64,000 bases of DNA from contig NC_135035.1 of assembly GCF_051020975.1 (NCBI RefSeq), forward strand, positions 5,084,001-5,148,000, written 5' to 3'. The position numbers were made by a program, and so were the translations under genes. How positions within the stretch are numbered: position 1 is the first letter of the stretch; each line of letters begins with the position of its first letter. Under the pieces are notes generated by a model. That model was not told where the DNA came from, did not search any database, and saw nothing but the letters and a program-made list of their open reading frames with translations. Positions 10,242 to 20,860 of this stretch are shown here, in pieces. This DNA comes from Osmia lignaria lignaria. Its lineage: Eukaryota > Arthropoda > Insecta > Hymenoptera > Megachilidae.

Positions 10242-10743
10242 CAGGGTGGTCCACCTAAAAATATCTCCTTCAGTTGTAAGGATATCAGAAATATGTTTCA
10301 TGCAATTTGAATGATATCAAATATCTACATTGCAAAGAATCTTTTCTTGCCAAGGTTCTTTTTTCGAAATTTCCATCGTCTCCGATATTCTTTTGCATAT
10401 AACTGTACATCTTTTTCTTTCTTCTGCATATTATAGCTGATATTAAAATGCATTCAGAGATGTTAATGACACGATCTTGAAGTGACCTTAACTGCAAAAA
10501 TTGAAATTGTTTGTCATGTTATTAACATATCTAAATGCGTTTTATTGTTAGCTATAATATAGAAGAGAAAAATTGTTCACTTATCTGGAATAAAATAGTG
10601 GTGACCTTAGAAACTCTTACAAGAATTACCTTGGCAAAAAGATATTCTTTGCAGTGTATTTCACCTTTGATACTATTTCAAGTGCATCCAACACATTTTT
10701 TATATGTTCGCAACTGAAGGATATATTAAAGTGGCTGACCTCA
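10242..10743. mobile_element. Foldback MITE with CAGGGTGGTCC ends
   Basis: CAGGGTGGTCCACCTAAAAA at the left corresponds to the inverse of TTAAAGTGGCTGACC at the right. The arms continue inwards for about 180 bp (CTCCTTCAGTTG, CTTGCCAAGGT and GCAAAGAATCTTTTC with their inverses). No coding sequence was found. Ends of this type are common among Tc1/mariner-related insect MITEs. Confidence 0.7.
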
Positions 10744-10763
10744 TAGAAAAAGCACCGCATATA

Positions 10764-11196
10764 CAGGATGTTCCAGTTATTTTCTGCCAAACTTTATCAG
10801 CATATTCTATACTTAAAAATAAGAAAAAAATAAATATAGACTCTAAAATGCTTCGTTAAAAAATTATAACAAAAATACAAAATAATAATAGATTCGTGTC
10901 ATTGGTCGATCAAATGGTTTCGTTGACACAGTATAAGAACATATTGCTATTTTTCGCAGATGTCAGTTCTACACTCATGATGACCGACATTTTAAAATGG
11001 GATTATAAGGTAGACTGACGATCCATTTCTCTATTCTCTATGGTATTGAATCAGAAACTAGTCCATTATCAATTCGCGTTTTTATTATAATTTTTCAATA
11101 CGGAATTTAAGAGCTTTATTTATATAACATATTTTCTTATCTTTATGTGTAGAATATGCTAATAAAGTTTGGTGGAAAAAAAACTGGGACACCCTA
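10764..11196. mobile_element. 433-bp MITE with CAGGATGTTCC/CAGGGTGTCCC-type ends
   Basis: CAGGATGTTCCAGTTATTTT at the left mirrors the right end, which reads (T)AGGGTGTCCCAGTTTTTTTT inwards. Both continue with CCAAACTTTAT and AGCATATTCTA. TA dinucleotides flank the ends. It sits 20 bp from the element at 10242-10743. Confidence 0.75.
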
Positions 11197-12719
11197 TAAA
11201 TGTATAGATTTGATATTTGTTTATTATTCATACTTCCCAGTTATATATCTAATTTTATAATACTCAATAATTAAAAATTATATTATTATTTTCTAAATTA
11301 TTTCCAACATTAATATTATGCAAATTAGGATTTTAAAAATTTCTATTTCCCCTCTATTACTGTTTTTCCTAGAGAAGCCTAATTTGATCGCGAGTGTAGC
11401 AGCAGCAAATGTTTTCTCCTATACTGTACATGCTACATTTCCGATATTGTATGTACATATTTTTTCTTTTGCTCGTGGACATTGCTGTATGCCTTTATAA
11501 ATAAAACTGAACCTATACTAGAGATACACAATAGGTATGGATAGCAATAATCCACTTCATAAAAAACAAAACGTACTTCCTGAAATGTTCACCTTCAAAC
11601 TAATTTAAAATGAGGAAAACAACTTTGACATTATAGAAATGAAATATTATTTATTAAAAATTATACATGGCATTAGATGTCATAAAAATTTATTACCTGC
11701 AATTGAAGAAATGCTATGAATTTTTAACCGACTTTGAAAAGGAGGAGGTTACTCAATTCGATCAGTATGTATTTTTTTTTTTTTTTTTCGTGTGTGTTCA
11801 CCGATTACTTCGAGATGGATGGACCAATCGGAACGAAACCTTTTGCATCTTGTAGGGTATGTCTTCCGATTGGTCCCATTGAAAAAAAATTTTTCATTTT
11901 TTCATTTTTATTGCAAAATACAGGAAGTTTTTAATGTCAAGATTGGACGATTTCAATGACCTTTTAATATGTTGTCGGGGACATGATTCTGAATAACTTT
12001 TTCATTATGCATAATTAAGTTAGATTCCATGGTCTGATTGTGAATTGATGTTCTTGATTAAAACTACGAATAGTTCAATGTGTTATTTACTTATGAAAGT
12101 GTAAAAAAATATTCAAAGATAAGTAGTAACTTATTGCGATTAATTAGTTCTTTTCTGGAAATAATTTCAAAGGATTAAAACTTGAAAAAATTAGATTAAG
12201 TGGAATGCAATAACGGTATGCAAGATCAATTTAAAAGTTATATATAAGAATAAATTTCAGAGTGGATTAACAACTATGTATCGTACAATTAAATTAATTT
12301 CTCATATTTTTTTACAGTGATACTCTTTAACCTAAATATCAAGTTCTACAAAAAATATATGATAAAAGCAAGTTTCAGTAAATAACACTTGTAAGTAATA
12401 AAATTGATATATTCAATTAATCGATGACATAAAATAAAAACAGTATTATACTTAAGATCATTATTACCGATTCGGTAACGTGACATAATAATTTTTTTCT
12501 CTTTTACAATCTGACCGTAATAACGTGATATTAGTTTCATTCTCAAATTACTACTAATAGTACCGTTCTTAAATACCATAAAAAAATACCATTGTATTGT
12601 TTGTTAAATGCATATTTTTCGGAGACGCTATGTGAAGTCTATGCCATATTTCTAGCTTTTTTTCTTTAAATAAAATGTAAAAAGATAATAATTAATAAAA
12701 TTAATAAAAGATAAAATAA
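11197..12719. other. No recognisable gene
   Basis: AT-rich, containing a 20-T run near 11770. A short inverted pair, AGGATGGACCAATCGG-like at 11813 and CCGATTGGTCCCAT at 11868, forms a weak hairpin. No upstream continuation of the MULE frame at 12720 was recognised here. Confidence 0.45.
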
Positions 12720-13154
12720 ATGATTAAAGATAAGCTTATCAGGCGAAAATGGCCGAAAGGTTGCCGATTTGACCTTGTGCGGGCTTGGTATCGGAAAATT
12801 CAGCAAATTGAATTGTCCCGAGAGTACCAGCAGGTGCACTCCGAAATGGACGTGTGGCTAAAGCTCGTGTTTGGATTACCGCTGCTTCCGCCAAATAAAG
12901 TGGGCGACTGCTTCGTTTTTGAATTAATGTTAATAGTTCCGCGAGATCCACAAATCGAACAGTTGACGGATTATCTAATCGATCACTTAATCGGAGAAAA
13001 TGCGCCCTTTCAACCAGCAATGTGGGCCGAAATGGTGAGCTGTTCGAATCAGACAACTAACGCGTGTAAAGCGTTTCATTCGCGCTTCAACAAAAAGTTC
13101 AATAAGCCGCACTCGAACATTTTCACATTCACAGAAGTATTATTAGAAATGTAA
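12720..13154 (+). pseudogene. MULE-type transposase fragment
   Basis: This is an uninterrupted 144-codon frame. It carries the block WAEMVSCSNQTTNACKAFHS followed by RFNKKFNKPHSNIFTF, the C-terminal signature of insect MULE-like transposases, where similar elements read TTNACESFHSKFN and HPNIFIF. Upstream, WLKLVFGLPLLPPNKVGDCF also fits that family, which is found in Mutator-like elements often having FLYWCH fingers. The conserved catalytic DDE region would lie upstream and is not in the window. The frame stops right after EVLLEM, earlier than expected. GC content exceeds the flanks. It is probably a truncated element remnant, but the open frame leaves room for a captured or domesticated exon. 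Confidence 0.7.
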
Positions 13155-13459
13155 AATGATATGCGAAAATCGAAAATATAAAGCAGGATGAAAAATGTCG
13201 TATTCGGGAGCCAAAAGACCGCAGCAGGTTGATGAAAATTCAGTCGGTAATCGATAAGTATCGATTAGATAAAAATAAAATCGAATATTTGCAGGCAATC
13301 GCAAATATTTAGCGACCATACGACCAATCCACTTTAGGACGGAAATGAATGACAGAGCTCTACGGAGCCGAAAAATGATTTAATCTTAATATTTTTTAAA
13401 TGACTAAGGCCTTCCAGGCTGCCATGAATATATTTTTTTTCAAGATATAAAATAAATAG
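13155..13459. other. Flank between the MULE fragment and the LTR-like unit
   Basis: A short inverted ATCGATAAGTATCGAT stretch lies at 13248-13264. A copy of the TGACTAAGGCCTTCCAGGCT motif lies at about 13400, and the same motif recurs at 14222 and 14267 on the far side of the LTR-like unit. The unit therefore seems to have landed inside, or next to, another foldback. Confidence 0.5.
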
Positions 13460-13664
13460 TGTAACAACGGTAAAAAGAAACTTCGCGAAAAGCGACGCGG
13501 TCTGGACACATCCAGACGATTTCGAGAAAGTCGATGATAGAGTATCGCGGGAAGCAGAGACGCGAGGCGCGAGCGGAGACGCGGAACGCGAGCGCGGAAA
13601 ACGCCAAATTCATTCCTGACGACGAGATCGTTGATTTCGGCAACCGCGGATAGCAACGAGCGGA

Positions 13665-13670
13665 TATAAA
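13665..13670 (+). promoter_or_regulatory. TATA box of the LTR-like unit
   Basis: TATAAA in a GC-rich setting (GAGCGGATATAAATTAAGGG), with transcription expected to start near 13690-13700. It is the clearest TATA motif in a non-AT-rich context in the window. Confidence 0.55.
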
Positions 13671-13768
13671 TTAAGGGCTCGCGACTGCCTCGGTCTATTT
13701 CGCTTGCTGTTAACAGAGAGAAAGGACGAGTTAAGACCATCGGCCGCTCTTGGTCAGCAGGTTAGGGA

Positions 13769-14059
13769 CTCCGGCAGGAGAGTACGGCGATAATACCTGG
13801 ACGGCTGCCGGAGAAGAGAGAGAGAGATCCCGGTAGGAGAGTTCGGCGACAATACCTGGACGCCTACCGGAAGAAGGGAGAGTACGGGAGACCTGTTCCT
13901 GGACGCTCGACCGACACGGAGAGTACAGCAATAATACCCGGACGCCTGTCGGTCGAGAGAGTACAGAGCATCTCCTGGACGCCCTAGTAGAGTTAGTTTC
14001 CTCGACGCCCGTTCGATATGGAGAGTTCGGCGATAATACCTGGACGCCTATCGAACGGG
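13769..14059 (+). repeat. Tandem hairpin array with conserved loop and varying stems
   Basis: Six related units share a loop close to GGAGAGTWCGGC then RAYAATACCTGGACGCC. Four are closed by perfect stems of different sequence. CTCCGGCAG pairs across 13769-13777/13805-13813. CCGGTAG pairs across 13830-13836/13864-13870. CTCGACCGACA pairs across 13906-13916/13947-13957. CCCGTTCGATA pairs across 14008-14018/14049-14059. The two other units (about 13877-13906 and 13955-13982) keep the loop but not a stem. Complementary stems that differ between units point to selection for the structure, either as RNA downstream of the TATA box or as a DNA cruciform. Confidence 0.8.
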
Positions 14060-14100
14060 AGAAGTAGAAACATGGCGCTCTTTGTAAAATGTTTTGTACA

Positions 14101-14157
14101 AATAAATAAAAGAGGAGACTGTATCCTACACCTTGTAACCTCACTTAATCCAATAAA
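14101..14157 (+). terminator. Poly(A) signals of the LTR-like unit
   Basis: AATAAATAAA at 14101-14110 and AATAAA at 14152-14157 follow the hairpin array in plus orientation, fitting 3' end formation for a transcript started from the TATA box at 13665. Confidence 0.45.
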
Positions 14158-14221
14158 TCCTATCTATTTAACAGATTTCCTTGTATTTTCGATTAACGAT
14201 GGCTACAATGGTTATTTTTCA

Positions 14222-14370
14222 CTGACTAAAGCCATTCAGGCCTTTTTTTATTAGTACTTTTTCGCTGACTAAAGCCTTTCAGGCTGCCAGGAGTATTTTT
14301 TTTTCAAGAAATGAAATTGATAGTTATCAGGAAAAAAATACCTCTGGCAGCCTAGAAAATATTTTCCTAT
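14222..14370. repeat. Repeat of GACTAAAGCCTTTCAGG and hairpin
   Basis: CTGACTAAAGCC motifs at 14222 and 14267 repeat the motif at about 13400. The second continues GGCTGCCAGGAGTATTTTTT, mirrored at 14328-14355 by AAAAAATACCTCTGGCAGCC, giving a hairpin. It appears to be the host foldback of the LTR-like unit. Confidence 0.55.
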
Positions 14371-14770
14371 CTAATCGAAACTAAAAGAAAGCTCCCGCTG
14401 CTGATCGAACGGGTTAAAGGTTGTGTAATCCGCGCAGGAGGAGCCTAGCTGGTTCCTCAGTACGCATTCGCTACTTTGCAACCCAGGTACATATACAGTA
14501 CAGGACCTTTGTGCGGGCCCTTTATGGCCCCGCCATAAACTGCCATAAAGTAATTTGGTAACTGTCTACAATTAAGGCCCCAACGAGAAATCAGTTGAAA
14601 AGAGGTAAATTCTATGTATTTTTGCTCCTTGAATACAAAACTGCTGATAAAATTTGAGAGACGCTTGTATTTACTAAGATATTGTGGTAAATATTGACAT
14701 AAAATCATTATTTTAAAAAGTTAATTACTTTGTGAGGTAGACGATACTTTTAAAGCGCGTCACTAACCTA

Positions 14771-14950
14771 CACTTGCCGTCACCAGAGTCCATAACTAAG
14801 CCGCGCAGGTTGGAAGATGGTGGGGGAACTCAGCGAGCTCTCCGCTAATCGGTTTTCACTTCGTTTGGGAGTATCGCCAATCAGGCCGAACATGCGCCCG
14901 AAAGGACGAAAACTCGTCTTTTCGCAGTTATGGACTATCGTGACGGCAAG
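14771..14950. mobile_element. MITE related to the 7992-8183 element
   Basis: CACTTGCCGTCACCAGAGTC and its inverse flank an interior (GGTTGGAAGATGGTGGGG, GTTTGGGAGTATCGCCAATC) shared with 7992-8183. The terminal 10 bases differ between the two copies, so they are distinct subfamilies or one tip was replaced. Confidence 0.8.
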
Positions 14951-15164
14951 TAGGTTAGGTTAGATTATCAGAAAAAATATAACTTACCTCACGGCAAAAG
15001 TTGACCAGTCAACAATAGTCTCCTTGCTCAGTTTTAATTCCTGTTCTTAACACCTCGTTTATATTCACACTTTGAAGTTATTCTTTTCAAGGAGACTATT
15101 GTTGATTGGTCAAGTTTTTGCCGTGTGATAAGTTATATTTTTTCTGATAACCTAACCTAACCTA
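14951..15164. mobile_element. Hairpin element with TAGGTTAGGTTA ends
   Basis: Starts TAGGTTAGGTTAGATTATCA and ends with its inverse. The arms of about 85 bp share AAAAAATATAACTTA, CACGGCAAAA and CAACAATAGTCTCCTTG. Telomere-like TTAGG-type motifs form the actual termini. Confidence 0.75.
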
Positions 15165-15568
15165 TGTATCTAAAAAAATACAAGAGACCCCCAAATGTTA
15201 TCAACCGTTTTGGATTCGAGGGGCAAAAATACATAGAATTTACCTCTTTTCAATTGATTTTCGTTGGAGCCCTAATTGTAAACATTTACCAGTAATTTGT
15301 GCAGTCCGAGGCCCACGCGATAATATAACGAAAGTCTACTATAAGAACTATTTTTAGCAAGTAATGCAAATAATTGAAATAATTTTAATATTTTATTTGT
15401 AAACTACATATGAATTTAAATTTTTAAGATAAACAAGTAGATTTAGATTTTAAAAGATTTTTAATTTAGTAAATTGTAAATGTATTATATTTAGATATCA
15501 ACAATTTTACTTGAGATTTTTAAAATTAAGAAGCTTTTTCAACCAGTAATGCAAAACAATTAGATATA

Positions 15569-15780
15569 TTAGGTGTACAAATTAATTCGTTGCTGGTTGC
15601 ATTGCGCTCTCTTAATTGCTATTTCAAAATATTTTCCCGCGCTTCTGTATATTTGAAAAGTGGCGCGAAAATATAATAACACTAACAATTACTTCAATAA
15701 TTAAAATTGCTATAACTTTTTAAAAGTAAAGCTACAATGAAAAAGAAAAGAAGAGGTACAGAATTAATTTGTAAACTTAA
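15569..15780. mobile_element. Mariner-type MITE, 212 bp
   Basis: The ends TTAGGTGTACAAATTAATTC and (inverse) TTAAGTTTACAAATTAATTC are flanked by TA on both sides, the target duplication of mariner elements. There is no transposase remnant. A sister copy lies at 18538-18742 and a partial one at about 17107-17290. Confidence 0.85.
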
Positions 15781-16055
15781 TATTTAATATCTTATCTATA
15801 AATCACATATAAATTCAGATTTTCAAGATAATAAAATTCATTTTCCTCCTCAAAAAATATGAAAACGTATCCAAGTTATAAGTACCAACAGCCAGTAATC
15901 ACGTTGGAATGAACAAAAATGTTTAATAATTAACGCTTGAAGCAGTTGAGATATTAATAACACCCGCCGTACGAAGCTCTGATTCACTATTATTGTATGT
16001 AAGTACATATCAGAAATGATAGAGTTTTTTAAACTGCTCACAGCGATATCAAATA
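15781..16055. other. No recognisable feature
   Basis: AT-rich spacer with nothing supportable except a slight rise in GC toward 16000. Confidence 0.5.
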
Positions 16056-16211
16056 ATGGACGCCACTGAGGAACGGTTGTTAATTAGAAAAAATATTTTG
16101 GACTTCACACGATCGATTCGGCCGCTAATCAAACACGATGACGAAACTGATTCGTATACGAAGAAGGCGACTTGTTTCCCTGACCTTCGACAGCGTACTT
16201 TGAATCCGTGA
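16056..16211 (+). CDS. Small unrecognised ORF, 51 codons
   Basis: ATG in a favourable context (AAATAATGG) opens MDATEERLLIRKNILDFTRS and runs to a TGA. Beyond the TGA the same frame stays open for 18 more codons (IVPAIDDILIRYASLTNK). The segment 16049-16320 has a higher GC content than its flanks and a mixed, protein-like composition with charged residues. I recognise no family. It could be a decayed coding exon with one nonsense change, part of a mobile element, or chance. No splice sites are convincing. Confidence 0.25.
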   Translation: MDATEERLLIRKNILDFTRSIRPLIKHDDETDSYTKKATCFPDLRQRTLNP

Positions 16212-16543
16212 ATCGTCCCGGCCATCGACGACATTCTTATACGATACGCGTCTCTTACAAATAAATAACACCCGGTTAAAGTCTCCTCGAATATATTGCC
16301 TCTGTTACGTACCAAGCGTCGTGCATCGAATAAATTAATACGGCGAACTCATTGCACTTAAGTTTATGAAAGTACTTGGACAGTGTTATAATTGGCAAAA
16401 AACCGACACAACTCAAAAGGTATCAATTTAGAGAGAACGTCTTCCAAAAATTTTAATTAAGTCAAATATTACTAATTTTCAAAAATTAAATCAGTAATTT
16501 GGTCGAAGCTTATACTTAAAATTACTTTTATGTGATGAAATAT

Positions 16544-16925
16544 TTGTAACTAGCGATTATCCGCGACTTCGTTCGCATTGCATGCGTTTAAATAAATATA
16601 AGTTTGTTTAATTTTGTGATTGATCGCCTCTCTCTTCGATTTTCACAATTAAAATCGGTATAATATATATGTGTAAATGCGTGAACTGCATAAACGGACT
16701 ATAAAAAAGTTACCTGATTAGAGCCTGATTTTCTAAATTTACGCGAGAACTCTGAATATTTCTAGAATAAAAAGCAGTCTAAATTATTACTCTATAAATT
16801 CTGAATCTGTCAATGAAAGTTTCGTTAAAATCGGTTCAGTCGTTTCGGGGATTAGCCCGTAAACAGCGCGAAACAGATAGACAAAAATTTTGCAAAAGCG
16901 TGTTCGGGTTTTAGCAAGGTGTCAA
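16544..16925 (+). repeat. Probable retrotransposon 3' end fragment
   Basis: The block GCGACTTCGTTCGC, then AAAATCGGTTCAGTCGTTTC and ACAGATAGACAAAAATTTTG, is a pattern common at the 3' ends of arthropod RTE/Penelope-like repeats. The family assignment rests on this style only. No coding part is adjacent. Confidence 0.45.
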
Positions 16926-17106
16926 AAACCAAATATGAGCTAAACAAAAACATTATTTCGAAATCACAGACTGACACTTCAATTTTATTTATATGTATAG
17001 ATTCTGATGTTCAACTATTACATTACTATTCTTCACCTTATTTTCATCCACTTTGTCAGATGTGAATTGCAATTTGAAAATTAGTAATTTTGTAACATTT
17101 TTCTAC

Positions 17107-17290
17107 AATTAAAGATTTATTTTTGAAAAGTCATGGTAATTCCAATTATTGAAGCAATTTTTGTCAAATTTTTGCGCCACTTTTTAAATACACAGAAGCG
17201 CGGGAAAATAGTCAAATGTAAAATAGTAATTAAGTAAACGTAATATTGAAAACTCCGAATTAATGCGGCTATTAATAATTTTTATTAGGT
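17107..17290. mobile_element. Partial mariner-type MITE
   Basis: AATTAAAGATTTATTTTTGA, GGTAATTCCAATTATTGAAG and the GCGCGGGAAAATA segment match the interiors of the copies at 15569 and 18538. The terminal repeats are decayed. Confidence 0.6.
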
Positions 17291-18537
17291 ATAAAAACAG
17301 CGCGGAACTGCAAAAGTTATCTATTTTATAAAATGTGCGGCCATCTAAGTATTAAGTAGGTTTTTTTCTAAATCTAATTGTAAGTTCAATCCCTAAGAGT
17401 TTTGATTTGTGACACTCTTGTTAAGTTACATTTATGACACTTTTCTTATGACACCTACATTAAATTTCATAGCTACAAACATATTATTCATAACTACTGT
17501 TGGGTCGCACCAACAATACTTATTATAGTCATAATTTCGGCAATTTTTATGTTCTTAAACCGTCATAACGTACCATCTGCAACACTCCTAATAGAGTTAA
17601 AATGATTTTGGTAGCAATAAAACGGTCGCCCAAAAGTAAAGTAGAAATTGGAAAAACAGACCACAGGCCTTTTTCCATCGCCCTCTCCTCGCGACACTTT
17701 TCGCACCTCCGCAAGCTTCCACCACGTATCCTTACAGCCAATTAAAATCCGCGATTTTTTCTTGCCTCCAGTTCTTTAACTCCTCCCTGTTCTCGTCAAA
17801 TTCAAGAAATTCCGTCTTTACAAACGTCAGAACGAAATAACATTTCCTGTCGAACGGACAAGATCCGAAACTAAATGAAGACACTTCCGCTATGGGAAGC
17901 AAAAATCCCTAGGCTGCAACTAGCGCCACTTCCTGTTAGTTGTAGTGTTAATATGCGTCTTGTATGCACGCAGTTATAATTCTTTCGATAAGTTTATTCT
18001 TTCTTTTTTATATTCATAACTATGTATAAACTATTATATTCTTTTCTATTATGTGTCATAAGACATCCTTAAATATACATATTAATACTAAGCAATTATC
18101 TGTTGTAAAACAACGTTTATTCCACCATACCCATCACACTAAATACTCAACCGAACTGTTTAACCTAAGTGTAATAACATTGAAAAATATAGTCGATTAC
18201 ATGTACAAATTGTACAACGGGTCAATTTATTTGGACATCAATAGCAATTCTTAAGTTGTCCCAAACTCACGTTAAATCAAACGTGAGGAATAAACAATTG
18301 CGAACCACTATTTAATTAGTTATAATTATGTAAACAACATAAAAAAACTTTTCTTTTAACAAACATGTTTGCGTCATAGAAGTGTTGGAAAATTTAATTT
18401 TTTTTTAAATTTTCAACTAAAATTTTTCTAACCCTTTAGGATTATTTTTTTGCCCGTGAAAGTATTAAATCATGACTGAAAAACCGAACCCAACGATTAG
18501 TCTTCCTATGCTTCAAAATCGAACGTATTAGGTGCAC
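17291..18537. other. No recognisable gene
   Basis: AT-rich apart from a modestly GC-richer part at 17540-17960. A 67-codon plus-strand frame at 18051-18254 has no family resemblance. Nothing else was seen. Confidence 0.45.
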
Positions 18538-18742
18538 AAATTAATTCGGTGCCTTTTCTTTATTTTAATTAAAGATTTATTTTTAAAGAGCTATAGTAAT
18601 TCCAATTATTGAAATAATCTTTATTGTTATTATGTTGTCTTGTCACTTTTAAAATGTTCAAAACCGCGAGAAAATATTGAAATTAAAAATATTAATTAAG
18701 AAGACATAATACTAAAGGCACTGAATTAATTTGTATATCTAA
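18538..18742. mobile_element. Mariner-type MITE, 205 bp
   Basis: TTAGGTGCACAAATTAATTC at the left and the inverse TTAGATATACAAATTAATTC at the right, with TA before the left end and CA (a decayed TA) after the right. The interior shares AATTAAAGATTTATTTTTAA and GTAATTCCAATTATTGAA with the 17.1 kb copy. Confidence 0.8.
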
Positions 18743-19518
18743 CATATATGCGTCATTGTATAGCTTGAATTTATGCCCTTGAAGTCGACTAGGAAACACC
18801 TGGATATTTGATCCTTACTTAGTAATATGTACTTGAAAATTGTACAGTGCATTGTGCAATCTTTTTAAACGACCTTGGCTGGATTTTCTGAAATAACAGC
18901 CTGTCTCCGAGTACCGATTTCAATATTAAAGATCATTAATCACCATGCATTAACATCTCTAACACCTTCATATTGACATTCTTTATGGTAATACCACAGC
19001 CTTGATCACTTTTACATTGGTATTATGTACTAGGATATCCCGTGTCCCAAATTTGTTAGTTAAAAGCAAAGAAACATACTATTTCTACTGATTTATAAAG
19101 CGAATTTAGATTTTAGAATTCAGAGAACTGATAAGTATGCTCCACACTGTTCAAGCATAAGATGTTCTCTGAATAGCTACTTCTCTGTGTGAGCAGTTTT
19201 CGAAATGGTTTTGGATACGTTATAAGCACATAAAACCGTAAAATTCATTGGAAAAGAATTTTCGCTCTATTTTTAACCCTTTACGGATAATCTTAAACTT
19301 GACGTAGTGTACACAGAATATTATTTGTTTATTGGGTTAGTAAAAAATTAATGTCGTTTTTTGAAATTTAAAATGTCTAACACGATTTAAAGACATAAAA
19401 ATTGAAGAAAAATACTACTTACACGAATTGTAACTATTGAAAATTCTGTAACGACCTCAAATTTGAAGACCGAAATTAATTTCTTGTCTACCCAATAATA
19501 ATTCTACTTTTTAAAGTA

Positions 19519-20672
19519 CAGTCACTCACAGTGAAAATCGTCCACCCACAACGGGGCGTATATTAGTCTAAATAAAACAATAAATACAAATAAAATACAA
19601 TGATTGCGCATATTAAATTATTCTACATAAATAACTACATAATATAATCAAAAAGAAAAAGATTCTGTTGAATAATAATCGAGATATAGCATTGCAAATA
19701 AAAACATGTCCGAAATGAACCTCATAGTGAAAATCGTCCGCCTACAACAACGTTTGATAAATTATAATAGTTATTTGATTTTGTAATTTTTAATGAGTGA
19801 TTCTTATAGATTTTTTTGTGCTGAATCCGAATTTCTAAATCATTTTTATCTAACTTTTATAGTTTTCGAGATAATCAATATTAAACAGAAATTGCAATTA
19901 TTCAACTTTGGAAATGATTTATGCTTTTACAATATCAAATATTCAGGTTTTTTTTCACGCAATAATTCTGTGGAATCTACCGAATAAAATGATATAAATT
20001 GTTATTATATTATAGACATGTAAATATGTTCAAATAATAATGGAAGTGGAAGAGACGCCTAAAACGCACGAACGTCGGCTGATATTTTTTATTATATTTC
20101 AAAAACTAACATATGCACGAAAATATTATAAATCTTCATTGTCGACATTTTTATTTGTTGCTTATTGTTAGATGAATGAAGTTATAAGTTACTATGATGA
20201 TTCTGGTTGGACGTACAGTGCAGTGGCGAGCATATAAAAAGGGAAAAAACTTTCTCATTGTCAGTACTTACATATATAATACTGCGTTATTTGGTACTCT
20301 GTTTTGTTTTGTCTTTCTGCGTTACGGCCTTCAATGACTCATACTATAAACTGTTATGGCGTATAATTGACTTGCGTAAGTCTGTGTTTACAAATTGTCA
20401 ATTGAATTTGTACTTTCTCAGTGGTAAGATTGTGGAGAGCAGCTAAATAGAAAAAACATTATTTTTCAATTTCAAATCATTTTTCGGTAAGACTTTTTTT
20501 ATTACACTGTATAAACAGGCGTGGTAGTTGTACAATGTGTTAAGAATATGTATTTTATTCAATAGAAATGGGCCGCGGTAAACATATCACACCTTCACAG
20601 CGTCAAGAAATTCTTTGCCTCCGAAATGAAAAAATGCTGAACAAAACAAATATTTACCTCCAAAATTCATAG
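19519..20672 (+). mobile_element. Tc1-like element remnant with IR/DR left end
   Basis: The left end CAGTCACTCACAGTGAAAAT follows a TA. The motif GTGAAAATCGTCCACC recurs at 19727 as GTGAAAATCGTCCGCC, giving the two direct repeats within one terminal repeat that characterise IR/DR Tc1-like transposons. The start of a transposase follows at 20568. The rest of the gene and the right end are missing. Confidence 0.65.
20568..20672 (+). pseudogene. Tc1-like transposase, N-terminal stub
   Basis: ATG starts MGRGKHITPSQRQEILCLRN, the opening of the paired-like helix-turn-helix DNA-binding domain of Tc1-type transposases, which bind the terminal direct repeats. After EKMLNKTNIY the frame departs from the family and ends at TAG after 34 residues, against about 340 for a full transposase. 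The DDE catalytic domain is absent, so the protein cannot transpose. It lies in the expected orientation 1 kb inside the IR/DR end. Confidence 0.7.
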
Positions 20673-20860
20673 TTCAGAATTTTAAATTTGTAATGCATTT
20701 TTTATAAAATATACCTATATTTCGTGCTAATCACAGTTGTAGATTAATTAACTGAATTTCAAACTGGAATTAAATGAAAATCTAATTCTTAATGGGTTAA
20801 GCTTCCGCAATAATTTTAACGCGTAAATCATCTAATTTAGTAGGTATTATTGCAACCAGG
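20673..20860. other. AT-rich spacer after the Tc1 stub
   Basis: No transposase continuation or right terminal repeat was recognised. Confidence 0.5.

Larger units (their letters stand above)
13460..14173 (+). mobile_element. Solo-LTR-like transcription unit
   Basis: The segment starts TGTAACAACGG and ends CTATTTAACA. It is markedly richer in G and C than its flanks. It has a TATAAA at 13665-13670, a transcribed-looking middle with tandem hairpins, and AATAAA signals at 14101 and 14152 followed by TTGTAACC. That order (promoter, then poly(A) signals) is what an LTR shows. No clean 4-5 bp target duplication was found (AATAG against GATTT), and the right end might lie as far as 14206 (GGCTACA). 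No gag or pol is adjacent. An independent non-coding transcription unit is the alternative. Confidence 0.5.
14511..15340. mobile_element. Nested foldback complex
   Basis: The outer arms (14521-14690 and 15176-15340) are inverse copies sharing TTGAAAAGAGGTAAATTC, ATGTATTTTTGC and TAATTTGG. Inside lie a 180-bp MITE (14771-14950) and then a hairpin element (14951-15164). The right outer tip ATATAACGAAAGTCTACTA resembles pogo-like ends. No protein-coding sequence was found. Confidence 0.65.

Noticed and set aside
13396..14144. Minus-strand frames of 114 and 137 codons
   Set aside because: They run antisense through the LTR-like unit and hairpin array, and their repeats follow the DNA repeats. 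The DNA structure explains them better.
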